Assembly: GCA_015345905.1 (NCBI GenBank) | Contig: JADDTR010000003.1 | Location: forward strand, 744,001-808,000 | Direction: 5' to 3' | Origin: Aotearoamyces nothofagi | Lineage: Eukaryota; Ascomycota; Leotiomycetes; Leotiales; Tympanidaceae | Length of the DNA: 64,000 bases | The notes under the pieces: generated by a model | Databases searched by the model: none | Seen by the model: only the letters and a program-made list of their open reading frames with translations | Told to the model about the DNA's origin: nothing | In this document: piece by piece, positions 11,472-24,169 of the stretch | Position numbering within the stretch: the stretch's first letter is position 1 | Layout: the number at the start of each line of letters is the position of its first letter | Program-made: the position numbers and the translations under genes

Positions 11472-13595
11472 TTAGAATACGGCGCCGCCAATGATGAAGA
11501 CTCTTTCTTCTTCGCGCTTCACCCATTGGACTACCTTGTTCGCTCCTTGAAGTAGAGCTGGTCGGCCAGCATTTGGTCCTGCGACGCAATAGAACTCGAA
11601 AACCGGTGTGATCCAGGCTAGCGATATCGAGTCGCGACTGACGCAATGGAGGACTTTGAGATGCGAATGTTTTACATGAGTTGAGGAATGCAGATTGTGG
11701 TATAGGGAGAGCAGTCTAAAAGTCATTAGCTTTACTCTTCACTGGACGTATAAAGACCGTAAACTTACCTCCTTCGAGTAAGAATACTGCTAAAATCCGG
11801 AGAGAATGATGACATCGTAAATTGGACATTTGCCCGTGATTTGTATATGAAGTGCTTTAGTTGGGTACCGGGCACAACGTCAGTTGTACTAGGTCTGCCT
11901 TTGCGCACGGCGTTCTTGATGATCTCCATGCTACCATTCTTCTCGAGTTGAGTAACAACCTCGTCACGCATTTGCTTTAGCTCATAGAAGCTCTCCTTGT
12001 CGGCACTTATGAGAAGAACTGCTACTTCATCATCTCTGCTGCTGCCACCGGAGGGTGAAGACCGAGAACCTACACTTTCTTCACTGTCTTCGTTTCTCAG
12101 AAAGCTGACATACATATAAAGGTATCCTCTATTGTTAAATCCTGGTAGGCAGAGTGGAATCCAATTTTCGCCACCACCAGCCTTAATACCACCAGCTTCA
12201 AAAAGCATGTTGAAGATCAACTGGAGGTCACTTGGATGAAGGGAATGCCTTTTTGGGCGGATAACGCTGACAAGTCTGCCACCCGCAACTATCAGTCCAT
12301 ATAATAGATTGTTAGTTCGGGCCTTGAGCAGTGTGTTGTTGATTACATGACGCTGAGACTTCCGAATAGTGAGACATTCGAGTGCAGACAGTAGAGCCGA
12401 TACTGAACCTTTTGTAAAAGTATCTGCAAGTGAAGACAGTAAAGGCTCTGTACCGTCCAATGGTCTTCGTAGATCTGTTGATGGCCGATTTGAGAAGAGG
12501 TGGGTTAGGGTCGGTAGAGTTAAAGTTGATAGTATCTGCATGTATAATGCTTCAAGTTGAGCACGAAGTTGTCCATCGCTTTCCCCGAGCTTGCTGATTG
12601 CGACAAAGTAGAGCGGTCCTTCCGTGGCTATAACAAACCTTGCATCACCGGCGGTGAATCCCTTTAAAGGGTCCTTGGCGCCTTCATAGAATGATATGAT
12701 GGTTTGAATGATCCCAATATAACCATTGATAAGGTTTTGGTCGCCATGCCTGCTGTAAATCGGTTTCCCGGCCGAAGATAATATCATGTAATGCTTGAGC
12801 TTAGACTTCCACTGGACGAGCAATTCCTCTGTGTAACATGTTAGGCCGAAACACCTTTTATAGAGCACGATACATACCTTCATTTCCACCTTTGCTATCA
12901 ACCTCCGCTATCTCATCAAATTCATGTTCAAAACCTGAGAGCTTGTCATATCCATCCAATTCAATAGTCTCAAATGGATTCACGGTCTCTGCTTGACTAC
13001 TGAGCAGTTTCCACGCCGGGCTCTGCGAATTTAGGTTTTCTCCCAGCAGACTTTCTAAATCCCCTCCTGCACGCAGTGTTGGCGCAAAGCTCATCAAACT
13101 TGCATTGTCGTCGATCTCGCTGCCATTGCGACTGACTTTCCTACTTCCATGGTCGAGCCCAGATATAGCAGGCGGCGGTGTAGAATTTTCTGGCGTGGAA
13201 AAAGTCCCTCGAGAGCCATCAGGAAAGGAGAGAGTTTGAATATCTATAGATGATAGTGCAGTGGTTGGCTTTGCCTGGAACTGGGGTCTATTCGTAGTAG
13301 AGAGTGGGGATGATGGCCGGCTTGTTGTCTGTAGCATCGCCGGCCTAGGAGGCAAAGGTGGACGCCTTTCATTGTCACAACTGTCGGTGCTTGCTCGCAC
13401 ATTGTTGCCATTAACTCCCCCTTCTCCTGCGACTATATGTGCACCATTTGTAGGTTTCGACTCGTCAGCTTCATCCTCCATTGTCGATGGGCTTGTGCCA
13501 TTCTCTGCCGTTTCCTGCCCAGCTGGCGATATCTTGCACGTTGCATCGACTTGGCCTGGTGATAATTGTCCCTCTGGCTCGGATGGAAGTCCCAT
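11472..13595 (-). CDS. MON1: Vacuolar fusion protein Mon1 (Rab7 GEF subunit)
   Basis: Exons 12878-13595, 11769-12828 and 11472-11715 join to 673 residues, close to other fungal Mon1 proteins. The disordered N-terminus is followed by the Mon1 longin modules: [20 protein letters not shown], then [48 protein letters not shown] and a C-terminal longin region ending VFIIGGAVF. Mon1 pairs with Ccz1 to exchange nucleotide on Ypt7/Rab7 during endosome maturation and vacuole fusion. The start is uncertain. The frame stays open upstream of 13595 without another ATG, so I took the first in-frame ATG ([10 protein letters not shown]). The gene is head to head with DOP1, 237 bp apart. Confidence 0.92.
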
Positions 13596-13832
13596 GAGGT
13601 CCCAGGCATGGGAAGACTTATCGTCGTGGGATCCTGGTTTCCATGCTTCGTTCACGTCACGATAACGATTTCGACTGCGACAGGGGTCCTGGAACTTGCC
13701 GAAAGGGCCTACATTGAAGACACGACAACGTCTAGTACGCGTGTACTTCCTTTTTGTTATTTGAACATCAACGAACGTCCTGCAACACGTTCTGTATTAT
13801 GTTCTGGACACTAATACACGTCTATCTGCAAA
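13596..13832. promoter_or_regulatory. Shared divergent promoter region of MON1 and DOP1
   Basis: Only 237 bp separate the two start codons, so both genes must draw control elements from this stretch. No specific binding site is assigned. The MON1 reading frame stays open into it without an ATG. Confidence 0.5.
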
Positions 13833-16800
13833 ATGGCCCTTGAGCCAGGCGCAACACGACTGTCCGAGTCCCCCACAAACTCAGGAAGGGCGTCTCCAAT
13901 ATCAAAGAAATGGGCCAGCCAGCGGGGCGAAGGTACCAATTACTATACTATATGTGCTGTCCAACTTGGAGCTAATACTTCTTTCGCAGAGGAACCCCAT
14001 GGAAAAGATAAGGCCTTTCGTCGATATGCATCTGGTGTGGATCGCTCGCTTTCATTATTTGACACCAAATTACAAGAATGGGCGGACTATGTCTCCTTCT
14101 TAGGACGCCTTTTGAAGGTCTGGCGGCTCCAAAAAGCATTCATTTATGATGTACTAAATGAAATATATTAGTCCTTACAAGCTCATCCGTCCGCCATCAC
14201 TGTGATTCCGTCCAAGAGCATTGTCGCAAGAAGGCTGTCGCAATGTCTAAACCCCGCTTTACCTCCAGGGGTACACCAGAAAGCCCTCGAGGTATACAAC
14301 TACATATTCTCAATGATTGGTAAAGAAGAATTGTCTAAAGACCTACCGTTGTATCTGCCTGGCTTGTCTTCTACACTTTCATTTGCCTCTCTCACTGTAC
14401 GGTCGCCATTTCTAGCACTGTTTGAGACACATCTCCTGAAAACCCACCCGCAAGCATTACGACCAGCATTAAAGGCAATCATACTCTCATTACTTCCTGC
14501 CCTCGAGGAAGAGACCAGTGAAGATTTTGAACGTACATTGAAGTTGCTCAACGGCTTCAAGACTGTCGTCCGAGAAAGGGGCAGGGAGAGTGTTGAGCAG
14601 AAGCAAAGCGGTGGCGACGAGTACTTCTGGCAGTGCTTTTTTCTTGCTTCAATTACAAGTAACAGCCGTAGACTCGGAGCCTTGGCATACTTGACCAGGC
14701 ATCTTCCAAAGCTTGGGTCTCCTCTACGTCGCGATTCAATAGTTTCGAGCACCGATGATTCTTCGAATGCCGATTTAAATGCCTTATCTGATCAAGTGGC
14801 TGATAGTGTCACATCTCCCGAGCCGGGCCTACTTCTTCGATGCTTCGCTGCTGGCCTAGCTGATGAACAGATACTTATCCAACGAGGATTCCTGGATCTG
14901 TTAGTAACCCACTTACCTCTGCATTCAAGGGTCCTGCAAAACCGTGTCAAAGTAGAGGACTTGGAACTCCTCTTAACCGCAGCAACTGGAGTTGTGGGCC
15001 GTCGGGATATGAGTCTCAATCGGCGACTGTGGACATGGCTGCTAGGCCCCGAACCTATTTCGGGTCATGATGGAGACGGAGGCCCCGAATCACCATCTTC
15101 AGTGAGTGGCGATCATCTAGCCTCACTGGCGTCTTCGAGAACGCGATATTTTGAGGATTATGGGCTACAGCCTCTTACTCAAGCTTTGCTCAAGATGATT
15201 CTTCAAGACCACCGTACTCCAGCCAGTAGAGCCAAACCATTCAGAATTTGCCTCTCTCTCATGGACAGATGGGAGATCGGCGGCCTAGTCGTACCCGAAA
15301 TCTTCTTACCTGCTGTAGATTGCGTAAGGAGATATCAAGGGCAAGCTGCTACAAAATCGGACTTCCAGGAGGTACTTCGCAGTGCTAGCGTCTTCTTTGA
15401 TGGCGTCGAGAGTGGACTGATTTGGGGTGAAATTATTGGACTTATCGTAGGAGCAATTAGCTTTGCTAAGACGCCCGATGAAGTGAAAGTAGACAAGCTT
15501 TCTCTGGTGCGATTTGTTTTATCTCACTTCAATGTACGAGAGGAGGAGATGTTATTGATTCATGCACCAATGGCGGCTTTAGCTGTCCTAGCCATGATCG
15601 ATAATATCAATGCTAATCAAGCTTCTGGTTCCGGGTTAAAAGCAGATAGCCCAGATGTCTCGTCGCTGGCAATGAATATCGCATTGGATCTAATAGACCT
15701 AATACCAGAGCGAGCATTTGCTCTAAAGCCAACCACAAATGGAGCCTCGTCACACGATCATCTATCGTCCCATTTAATCATGGAAAACCGCGAAATCCTG
15801 GAGAAAATACGCAACTTCTACGTTCAGGATCAAGGAAACCTAGATGTCTCTTCTCCACCATTCTCCGCCCATGATTTGAGCCAGTTGCTACACCGAGAAG
15901 CTGGCAGAATCATGAGCCAATGCCTAGACGTGTCGATGTCAAGTGCTGATGTCACACTTAAGACAAAGCTCCTGACCTCGTTGCTGGTAAAATCACCAAA
16001 GACCAACAGCCTCAACGTTGACAGCCTCTTATCATCTATTCGTACTAGGCTTTCGTCATCTGCAGAACTTCCATTCTCGACGTTCACTTCAACTATCTCC
16101 ATTGTGACAACATTATACCCGCGATATATAAAGCTTGAGCAATTTTCGAGCCTTGTGGACCCACTAGTAAGAGTGGCGTGGACCCATCTATCAGCTTCAA
16201 GTCCCAAGTATCATGTCGAAGCTGTTCGAGGCTTATGGCAACTTCAAGCTTCACTCTCTCTCTCGAACCATGATATTGAGGCGTCAATATGCAACATCAT
16301 AACAGAACATGATATATCGGGCACATTTGCAAGCCGCGACGCAGATCCAGGACGAAGTTTCAGCATCTTGTGGACCCATACCCTGCAGGATAATTCGGGC
16401 CACCTGGATCGACGGGGTTCTAAAGCATTGATTGGTGAATATAAGGCTGCTAGCTATAATTCTGGCATTGGAGGTTACGAAGCTATGCTTAGTCGGCCCC
16501 TTTTCCTATTGTTAGATGCACTATTAGACGAGAGGACACAGCTATTTGTAACCATGAGAACATGGATTCAGAGTCTTGTTGGAGTTGATAAGTAAGCTAT
16601 CTTTTATCCAAGTGTCGTTTATGTTTAATGCTATTCTAACATAAACTTTCCTAGATTGTTCCATCTTTTCGTTGCAAAGTTCGCAACTTTTAGCTTTTTG
16701 CGAACGACGTCCAATAATGCGAGCAATGAGACTAACACGGATGTTACGCTACAATATGTGGAAGACGACGATCTTGATCAGTGTCTTTACTATCTCCAGA

Positions 16801-19793
16801 AACTCTCAAACATCCTGCGATGGTCATCGGATGCTACCTGGACTGCTTTAGCTGAGAATAGCATTTCAACCGATAAGACCTATCGTGCCTTGTATTTAAT
16901 TAGTAAGTAATGCCAACCTATAGCATATCTCCAGCTAACATGAAACAGCTGGTCACGACGGTGAAATGTCTCTACAAGAATTCTTCGTCCACGTATGCTT
17001 ACGCGCTATAATTGGTGCCTACGATCCTCAAAAACCGCAGCTGAACACCCGAATCAGTCAACTCCATCGCACTGCACTCTCAGTATTGCACCAGATCTTG
17101 TTGAATCCACATTCGTCACCTCTTGCGAAGCTGTCACTAGAGCAGCAGATAATTGATCGACTACAAACATCTTTGGACGGCCCCGATCCCTTCATACAGG
17201 TTTCTTTGCTAGACGTGCTGTTTGCGGCATTAAAATTGAGAATTATAACGACCCGAACACCACTGTCACCATCATTAGAAAATAGAAGAGGATCATTAAC
17301 GGACGCTTCACATGCCTCAACCCTTTCGTTACCTATTGACCGAACAGAGCAATCTCCCACTCATCCTTCGCCACCGCCGTCTTTGGTCAAGTGTTTGCAA
17401 GCTGGATTTTCAGCATCTAGCAGCCGGCCAGTACTTGATAGTTGGATCAGCTTCCTGTCAGAATGCTTACCGTTCTATTCGGAGACGATTTTCCAAGTCC
17501 TAATTCCATTGGTTGAGACGCTATGCGATCAAATCGCGAAGACTTTCGGCCATTTGCAGAAGACATTCAGGGGCGCACATGTGGCTACTGAAGAGGTAAA
17601 TGCGCCAGAGTCTACTCTGATTTCTCTACTGAACGGCCTTGAGCAAGTGCTTTCACATGGACATTCCCGATTACTGAGGGACGAAGCCAGAACTCCAGCC
17701 ATCAAGAGTCCAGATCATCAGACTCAAGGGTTTTTCGGGAACATGGTGTCTGGCGTCTTCTCCTCAGATAGTTCCCAGGCAAGGAGTCAGGTCGCCAACA
17801 ATAGGCTCACTGTTCTCCTATCCTTTCAGGATGCTGTCAGGATTTGTTTTATGATCTGGTCATGGGGAGGGCGAGGTTCTGCAGGATCTAGTCAAGATAT
17901 AGAGTCCGCAGCCTCTTTCAGCTATACTTCTCTTCGCATGCGCAATCGTGCAAGAAGACTACTGGAACACCTATTTTCTGCCGAGGCTCTTGAGTGCCTG
18001 GAAACCGTCGTTGAAATATGGCAAAGAGAGTCAATCAGCACCGAAAATACCAAGTACACAGCAGTTTTCGATCTTCTCCATGTTCTTGATGGCTCACGGC
18101 CGAAGCATACGATTCCTGCTATATTTGATGCAATCTACAGTCGAACAAACCCAAATGCGCTTGATGCAACGCGGAAATCCACCTTATCATCAACTTTACT
18201 TGACACTGATCTTGTTGTCTTCTTGGTGGAGTATGCGAGAACCCTAGAAGACGATGCTATGGATGAGATCTGGGCAGATTGTATTATATTTCTCAAGGAT
18301 ATTCTTGCCAATCCCTTTCCACATCGACAGACATTACCCAGTCTCCTCGAATTTGCTGCTATTCTAGGTGAGAAGGTGGATAATACAAACTTCGGTGAGC
18401 AGAAGAGGATGAGGAGAGAATTAGGGGTAAGAGTCTCATACATTGTGGATCTAATATTATTACTAATATTTGCTAGGATTTGTTTCTCCGCTTGCTTACT
18501 GCCACCTTCACAACCAAGCCTATGGGATTTTCAGAAACTGCTTTACAACTGCCCATATCAGAGAAACCAGTAGAACCCGAAGATAAAACATTAGTACGTC
18601 TAGCTAACAAACCCGAGGATATCGTCAGCATTCTAGCGTCTATCACTCCCAATCTTCCGCAAATTCTTGTTGAACCTGATAGAGTCTTAAATGCTGCAAA
18701 TATTATATCAGTTAGTGTCGTTGGACCAACAATCCGGTCAAAACTATATCCGGAGAATGTAACGAAGAGCGTTCTTGTCCTACTATACCAACTTACTAGA
18801 CTACCAAATACCCAGAAGTCATGGAAGAAAGACATCGCAGATGCTTTCAACGACGCTAGATTCTTTGCAAACCCCTTGTCTCTAGTCGAAACCGACTGGC
18901 TACCTTTACTCCGCCAGTGGACACTTAGTGACAAAGAGCGCATGGCCGAACTTCTCTCCCGCCTCACCCCTCCTACAACAGCCGGCATCGTTTTTGGCGT
19001 GGGCGCGACTTCTGCGCGTCTCGAAGCAGACCGTAGAACCCAGCTTAATTTGCGGCGTATTGCAACACTTATTCTTGCTGCCAATGATGACATTTTTGTC
19101 CCAGATCTTGTAGGCCTTGAAGAGAAGCTTGTCGAGTTACTCAGCGCAACCACAACATCATCTCCTTCTTCAACAACTCGAGCGGATATATTTCTCGTTC
19201 TACGAGCTCTTGTTTTGAAAACTTCTCCCATCCACATAGCTTTCCTGTGGCCTACTATAAATGCCGAATTATACTCAGCTATCTCATCGGTCATCGCGCC
19301 TGACCATAGTCAGCCTTCCGATACTTATAACAACTATTCGATTCTCCAAGCCTGTAAGTTATTAGATACGCTTATTTGCATCGCGCCGGACGACTTTCAA
19401 CTTCACGAGTGGCTATTCATTACGGACACTATCGATGCTATCTATCGGCCTGCTGATTTTCAGCCTGTGGGACTCATTGACGGACTTTCCGAAGAGCTTG
19501 GTTCCACTGCCATTGCATCTGCATCATACATGGAGCACAGCATAGGGCCCAGAGGAACTTCAGACAAGTCTGTTCGAAGGCCATTACTTGCACCAGGCGG
19601 CATTGACTGCAATAACGTTAACCTGGAAAGGAAGGACGAGCTTGTAGGGAGGGTTCTAAGGCCTTTCTTCAGCCAACTGAGTATCTATGCTTTTGAGACG
19701 ACATATGAGATGGGTAGAATGGATTGGGAGACATGTAAAAAATATTTGATGGCGGACCTGTTTGATGAGAGAAGCATTGTGAAAGCGTTGTAA
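13833..19793 (+). CDS. DOP1: Dopey family protein Dop1, Golgi/endosome traffic scaffold
   Basis: Six exons (13833-13932, 13990-14117, 14172-16591, 16655-16902, 16949-18426, 18477-19793) give 1896 residues, within the family's 1700-1900 range. The Dopey N-domain is clear: FRRYASGVDRSLSLFDTKLQ, EWADYVSFLGRLLK, then SIVARRLSQCLNPALPPGVH and QKALEVYNYIF. The rest is alpha-helical and leucine-rich, as in the armadillo-like Dopey body. Dop1 works with Mon2 and the flippase Neo1 in traffic between Golgi and endosomes; the Aspergillus homologue DopA affects morphogenesis. All five introns are 46-63 nt GT-AG introns with phase continuity, and one carries a TACTAA branch site (near 14152). Confidence 0.93.
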
Positions 19794-20083
19794 AAGTAGT
19801 AAGGGTAATGATTACTAGCATAGATACCAATTTGGTAATATGAATTATGTAAGATTACTATTGTCATTGGCTGTCTCTAATCCTAACCATTGCTCCCTAA
19901 ACCTCAAATCAAACAACAATAGAATATTTCGATGTGAAACGCCCCTTTTAATGCCAAACATTCAAAGGAGGTAATTATCCCAATCTTCATTTCAGGCCTA
20001 ACCACAAGCTATGCCGTCCTTTTAGCAACCATCCTTGAAGTCCAATAAAACATATACATTGCAAGGTAGTTGTACATCCTCGT

Positions 20084-20920
20084 TCATGCATTGTCTTCAG
20101 TAGTAGGAGCTCCCGGAACATAAGCAACTAGAGCCTTGCTCGCTCCTTCCATACAATACTGTACAACCTCGATTTTTTTTCCATATTGAGCCAGCTTCGC
20201 AATCTGTCTAAGATCTGACGTACGAGGCAGATATAAAGCACTGTCCATATTCTTGCATAGGTCGTGGATCTGCTGCAACGAGTATGGTTGCATGCTAGAC
20301 AGGTCGAAGATGTCATCTGATCGATATCCAGGCCCTCCCCATGGAGGACTCGCGAAGATGACAGTTTCTGAAGCATCGATGCTGGTATTGTCGGTAACAT
20401 AGGAGAAACAATCATCGTTGACCCACGTGATCTTGTCGGCAACACCATAGATGGCAGCATTATTCTGGGCGCAAGCAATGACGGAAGGGTTACGCTCAAT
20501 GGCGATGACTTTTTGCCAACGCCCCGAAAGAGCAAAAGCTATGGCATTTCCGCCGGCGCCGGCGAATATATCGATGATAGTGGTTTTAGAAGACGGAGTA
20601 GATTTGGCGATATCAGAAGCGACATGGCTAGAAAATAAGAATTACTAGGTGCTTCGCAACATGCAAAACCGACTTACATGGCTACAGGTTCTGGGGTTAC
20701 GCCAAACCAAGCATCATCAGTCATGTAGATGCCTTCATCGTATAGAGAGAAGATGCTATGACGTTGCTGCCAGTATCTATAAAACATTAGTTTTGGATAT
20801 TCACTTGCTAAAGGTGCAAATATACTTTTGTATATCCCATGGAACTTCTCCGACACTTTCGTAGTGGTGACAGTCGTCTGTTAGAGCATATTGCTCTGGG
20901 GCTGTGGATTCTTCACCCAT
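20084..20920 (-). CDS. TGS1: Trimethylguanosine synthase Tgs1
   Basis: Exons 20826-20920, 20678-20776 and 20084-20627 join to 245 residues. Motifs typical of Tgs1 appear in order: KYWQQRHSIFSLYDEGIYMT, DDAWFGVTPEPVA, the SAM-binding DIFAGAGGNAIAFA (about 84-97) and the catalytic ASPPWGGPGY (about 157-166) whose Trp stacks on the cap guanine. The enzyme turns m7G caps of snRNA and snoRNA into the 2,2,7-trimethyl form, in the nucleus or nucleolus. The protein is short, nearly a bare catalytic domain without the long N-terminal extension of animal forms. Introns are 48-50 nt. Confidence 0.92.
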
Positions 20921-21622
20921 ACTGGTCTCGGATTATGAGAATATGACAGTGATATTTATTGCCAGTTCAATGTCGTCGTTTGCACGTCAAGCTGGACGGA
21001 TGACGTAGATTGCCGACTTCTTAACTGACCCTTTGGCAGTTCTTCCGTCTACTAGCTGAGGTTCTTCTTGCCTCTTCGCTGAAAAACGGGGCCAGGTCTG
21101 CAAATAATACGGCCTTATCTCACCTTCGTCGTCTTCCTCCCCTCCTCCTTCTCTTACTTTTCCTCAAAATCTGGGAACCACAGAGGGATGTCAAAGAGAC
21201 CAAGGTCTGACCTTTCTAATATAATACACATGAGATTGAAGCTTCCCTACAAGAGGTTGCAAGAGACATTAGCACTCACAGAAAATTTCTGAAGATTCGG
21301 ATCGTCAGTACTCCGAGCCTAATGTGAATGGGTAAAGAATAAATGAGCTTAGGATAGGTTGCGAAGTAATTATCAGCCCCCTTTAGCAGCCCTATGTACG
21401 GCGGACTCCTTTGAGATGGTTTAGTCAGATGCCTTCACGTGATAAGACAAGGCAGGAGGAGCTTTGACCCCACAAGCGCGAGGCTGCGCGCTAAGGAAAG
21501 CGAGGCCAGCGTGTGGACTTGTACAGGATTGTATGTACAAAACAGACTACGACGATTAGATACCTCAGCAAGGGACATATATAACTTATAGACAATCAGC
21601 CAGAAATCTCAAAGTCCATAAT
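20921..21622. other. Divergent intergenic region between TGS1 and GRH1
   Basis: This 0.7 kb region lies between two divergent start codons. It contains a CT-rich patch near 21120-21170. No further coding sequence or repeat is seen. Confidence 0.5.
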
Positions 21623-22823
21623 ATGTTCAACGCACTCAATCGCTTCATTTCCCGTCTCGATTCCGAATCTCCGTCGCATAACTCCCACTACGGCGCGTTT
21701 GGCTTCCAAGTGCTGCGCAACAAGAACCCGGACTTGGCCATTGAGCCATGGTTTGACTTCATAGTTGGAATCAATGGGCGGATGATTGTATGCTACTGAT
21801 AAATGCCACTCGTTCTGTCCTAACAGTGCCTTTAGGAGGATTCCGATCCTGGATTGTTCGCCCAAGAGGTTCGCAATTGTGCTGGCGGCACAGTAACACT
21901 TGGTCTCTGGAGCGCAAAGGCATGGAGCTCAACACTTGCATGCGTACCTTGATGCTAATACGTTACAGGGCCAACGCACTCGCACGCTTCACATCCCAGT
22001 TCTAGCCGCCTCTCCTTCTCTTGGCCTTACTCTCCAGCATACGTCTTTATCTACCGTCTCTACAATTTGGCACATCCTGGACGTGCCGGCCAAGTCACCT
22101 GCCGATGAAGCTGGCCTGCTACCTTATAGCGACTATATTCTCGGGACACCAGAAGGTGTTCTACACGGAGAGGGTGGACTGGGTGAACTTGTGGAAGACC
22201 ATATCGGCCGTCCTTTACGGCTTTATGTTTACAACCACGAGTACGATGTAACGAGAGAGGTGACCATCCTCCCAAGCCGTGACTGGGGCGGAGAGGGTGC
22301 ATTGGGCTGTGTATTGGGATTTGGAGCTCTACACAGAATACCCGCCCCACTGAGTGAGCCAGTACATGCGCCGGGAGAAACGCTCTTCTCTACAGACCAC
22401 AACTGGGAAGCCGCGCGTTTCTCAAACGAGGAACATCGCTTGTCGAACCTCAATCCAAATGCTACCGACTCGGACAACTTTTTCGTTCCCGCAGCAGCAG
22501 CGTTAGGACAACAAGAACCAGCACAGAGCCCTGGAGAATTCCTCGTTGCAGCTCAATTATCGGGTCCGCCGCAGCCTCCGCAAGCTTCGCCGGGTACGAA
22601 GAAGGATAAGAAGCAAAACCATGGGAAGGCACATGCGCAGAAGAGTGTCCAATTGATGGATGATTATTTTATAGAGGGAGAAAAGAAAAGTAGGGAGTTA
22701 GATCATGCTCCAACGAAGAGTACAGGAGTTCCCCCGCCACCAAAAGCAGGCGGTCCCCCCAAAGCAGCCCCGCCTCCGAAGGCTGTGGCGGAGAAGGGTG
22801 ACGATGAGAAAGATGTAGACTAG
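21623..22823 (+). CDS. GRH1: Golgi reassembly stacking protein GRASP/Grh1
   Basis: Exons 21623-21787, 21836-21919 and 21969-22823 join to 367 residues. Two PDZ-like GRASP repeats are visible: GFQVLRNKNPDLAIEPWFDF, LFAQEVRNCAGGTVTLGLWS, then SLGLTLQHTSLSTVSTIWHI, SPADEAGLLPYSDYILGTPE and YDVTREVTILPSRDWGGEGA. A Pro/Lys-rich tail follows. There is no Gly2; MFNALNRFISRL looks like the amphipathic helix that yeast Grh1 uses for membrane binding instead of myristate. The second intron begins GC rather than GT (21920-21921) and ends CAG; using it gives WSAKGQRTR, the family sequence. The protein acts at cis-Golgi and ER exit sites and in unconventional secretion. Confidence 0.92.
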
Positions 22824-23200
22824 CTTTTACTGGGCAGATAGAATAGGAAGATATCCATTTATTGTCTTTAATTGATATCCAGATGAAATATGCGCATTAG
22901 ATATAAATCTAGGGGCCCACTCTAATCTAGATGACACCGATGAAGACTTATGAATTCCATTTTTGGTTTCGCGTCAGCATTTTGTATCTAAGTACAGCCC
23001 TCATCTTTCAATATGTCCACTATTAGCAGAATATGCACTGCTGCAGTGCGCATAGTAGCCTCTACTTGAACCGTTCAAGTCTCTTCCAACATTATGAATT
23101 GGAAAGAGAAAGCCGACGTGGACCAGTTGCACTTGATAATGATGCCCTTTTTGATTTTTATATTCCTACATGGTTCCCGTGCCCCTATGATACCGCTATG
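22824..23200. other. Convergent intergenic region between GRH1 and OST2
   Basis: Short 3' flank of both genes, AT-rich around 22840-22920. A forward open frame from 23033 to 23503 spans it but mostly lies antisense to OST2 exons and shows no recognisable protein. Confidence 0.5.
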
Positions 23201-23839
23201 CTAGTTGATGAAGTTGACGCAGAAGAAGTGCAAGATGAGACTTCCGAACACGTAATCTGCAAACGCCCTATCGAGATGTCAGCTAATGGCACGAAGATGC
23301 ACACAAAAGACACTGACCTTTCTGGCGAAATGGACGAGAAGTCCGCCTTGTTCTCAACGTTGGTCTGCATCCGCAGCGAAGCTATATATTCCGTCAGCCT
23401 TACCGCCTTCTCACACGGTCATCGAAGCATTTGGCATACCAGTCAACACAAACTGGCCCACAGTAGCCGAGAATCCGGAAAGAAAAGCATTGAAGGGCTA
23501 TAGAGTCTAATTAGCATGGCCAGTCGTCAATCTTGGCCGGAGGAGGAGGGTGCGTACGTAGTTTCCAACAATAACGCAATAGACGAACTGCAGGACGCCG
23601 ACGAGGACCAGGAATGCCAGAAACACATCGATCAGCTTCGTCCGCTGCGGCGTCTTGTCGAGATAGGTATTCCAGATGCCCAACGCAATATCCTGCGAGC
23701 TCAGGCCGTCCCGGGCCTTCAGCGAGCTCTTGGTCGGGAGCACGGGGTTCGGTGCGGAGGCGGCAGCTGCTGCGGAGGATTTTATCGTGCTGGTTGAGGG
23801 CGAGGCGTGATCGCGGGCATTGGACCGTTTGGGCGCCAT
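23201..23839 (-). CDS. OST2: Oligosaccharyltransferase subunit Ost2/DAD1
   Basis: Four exons (23558-23839, 23440-23497, 23381-23318 and 23267-23201 when read on the minus strand) give 156 residues. The DAD1 core is intact: YLDKTPQRTKLIDVFLAFL, VLQFVYCVIVGNYPFNAFLS, GFSATVGQFVLTASLRMQT and FADYVFGSLILHFFCVNFIN at the very C-terminus. These form the three membrane helices of a small subunit of the ER complex that moves glycan to Asn. The N-terminal 50 residues are Ser/Ala-rich and basic. I chose the ATG at 23839 because of its good context (AAAATGGCG); the frame also has an ATG at 23941. Exons 2-4 are all under 70 nt. Confidence 0.93.
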
Positions 23840-24128
23840 TTTGGAAGTGTTTTGCGAGGACGAGTGAGGTTGCTCGAGTTGGCTGGCTTGGGGGGACTGA
23901 AGGGCCACGAAGCTCGAAGCATAGGCGCGAGCTTGCGACATGCGCGCGCCAGTGCCGGCAGGAGTGCAGGGGTGGGCTTAGTTAAGCCCGAGCTTCAGAA
24001 TGAGAGATTATGGGCGACGACGACTACAGTCGTACCTGATACCAATTGACACGTATTGAAAATCTCTTTTGCATTCAGGACTCACAATTGATAGTATTCA
24101 AAGAAACATAACAGATCACAAATCCGAA

Positions 24129-24161
24129 ATGGTACTGTTCATTCTCCGTCGAAACAGATGA
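24129..24161 (+). promoter_or_regulatory. Possible upstream open reading frame of the TMEM14 gene
   Basis: A ten-codon frame (MVLFILRRNR, then TGA) ends 8 bases before the main start at 24170. If the transcript starts upstream it could lower translation of the main protein. The transcription start is unknown, so this is only a candidate. Confidence 0.35.
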
Positions 24162-24169
24162 GATTATTA

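Noticed and set aside
23033-23503. Forward open frame of about 156 codons
   Set aside because: It lies mostly antisense to OST2 exons 2-4, has no domain, and the OST2 model explains the sequence fully.
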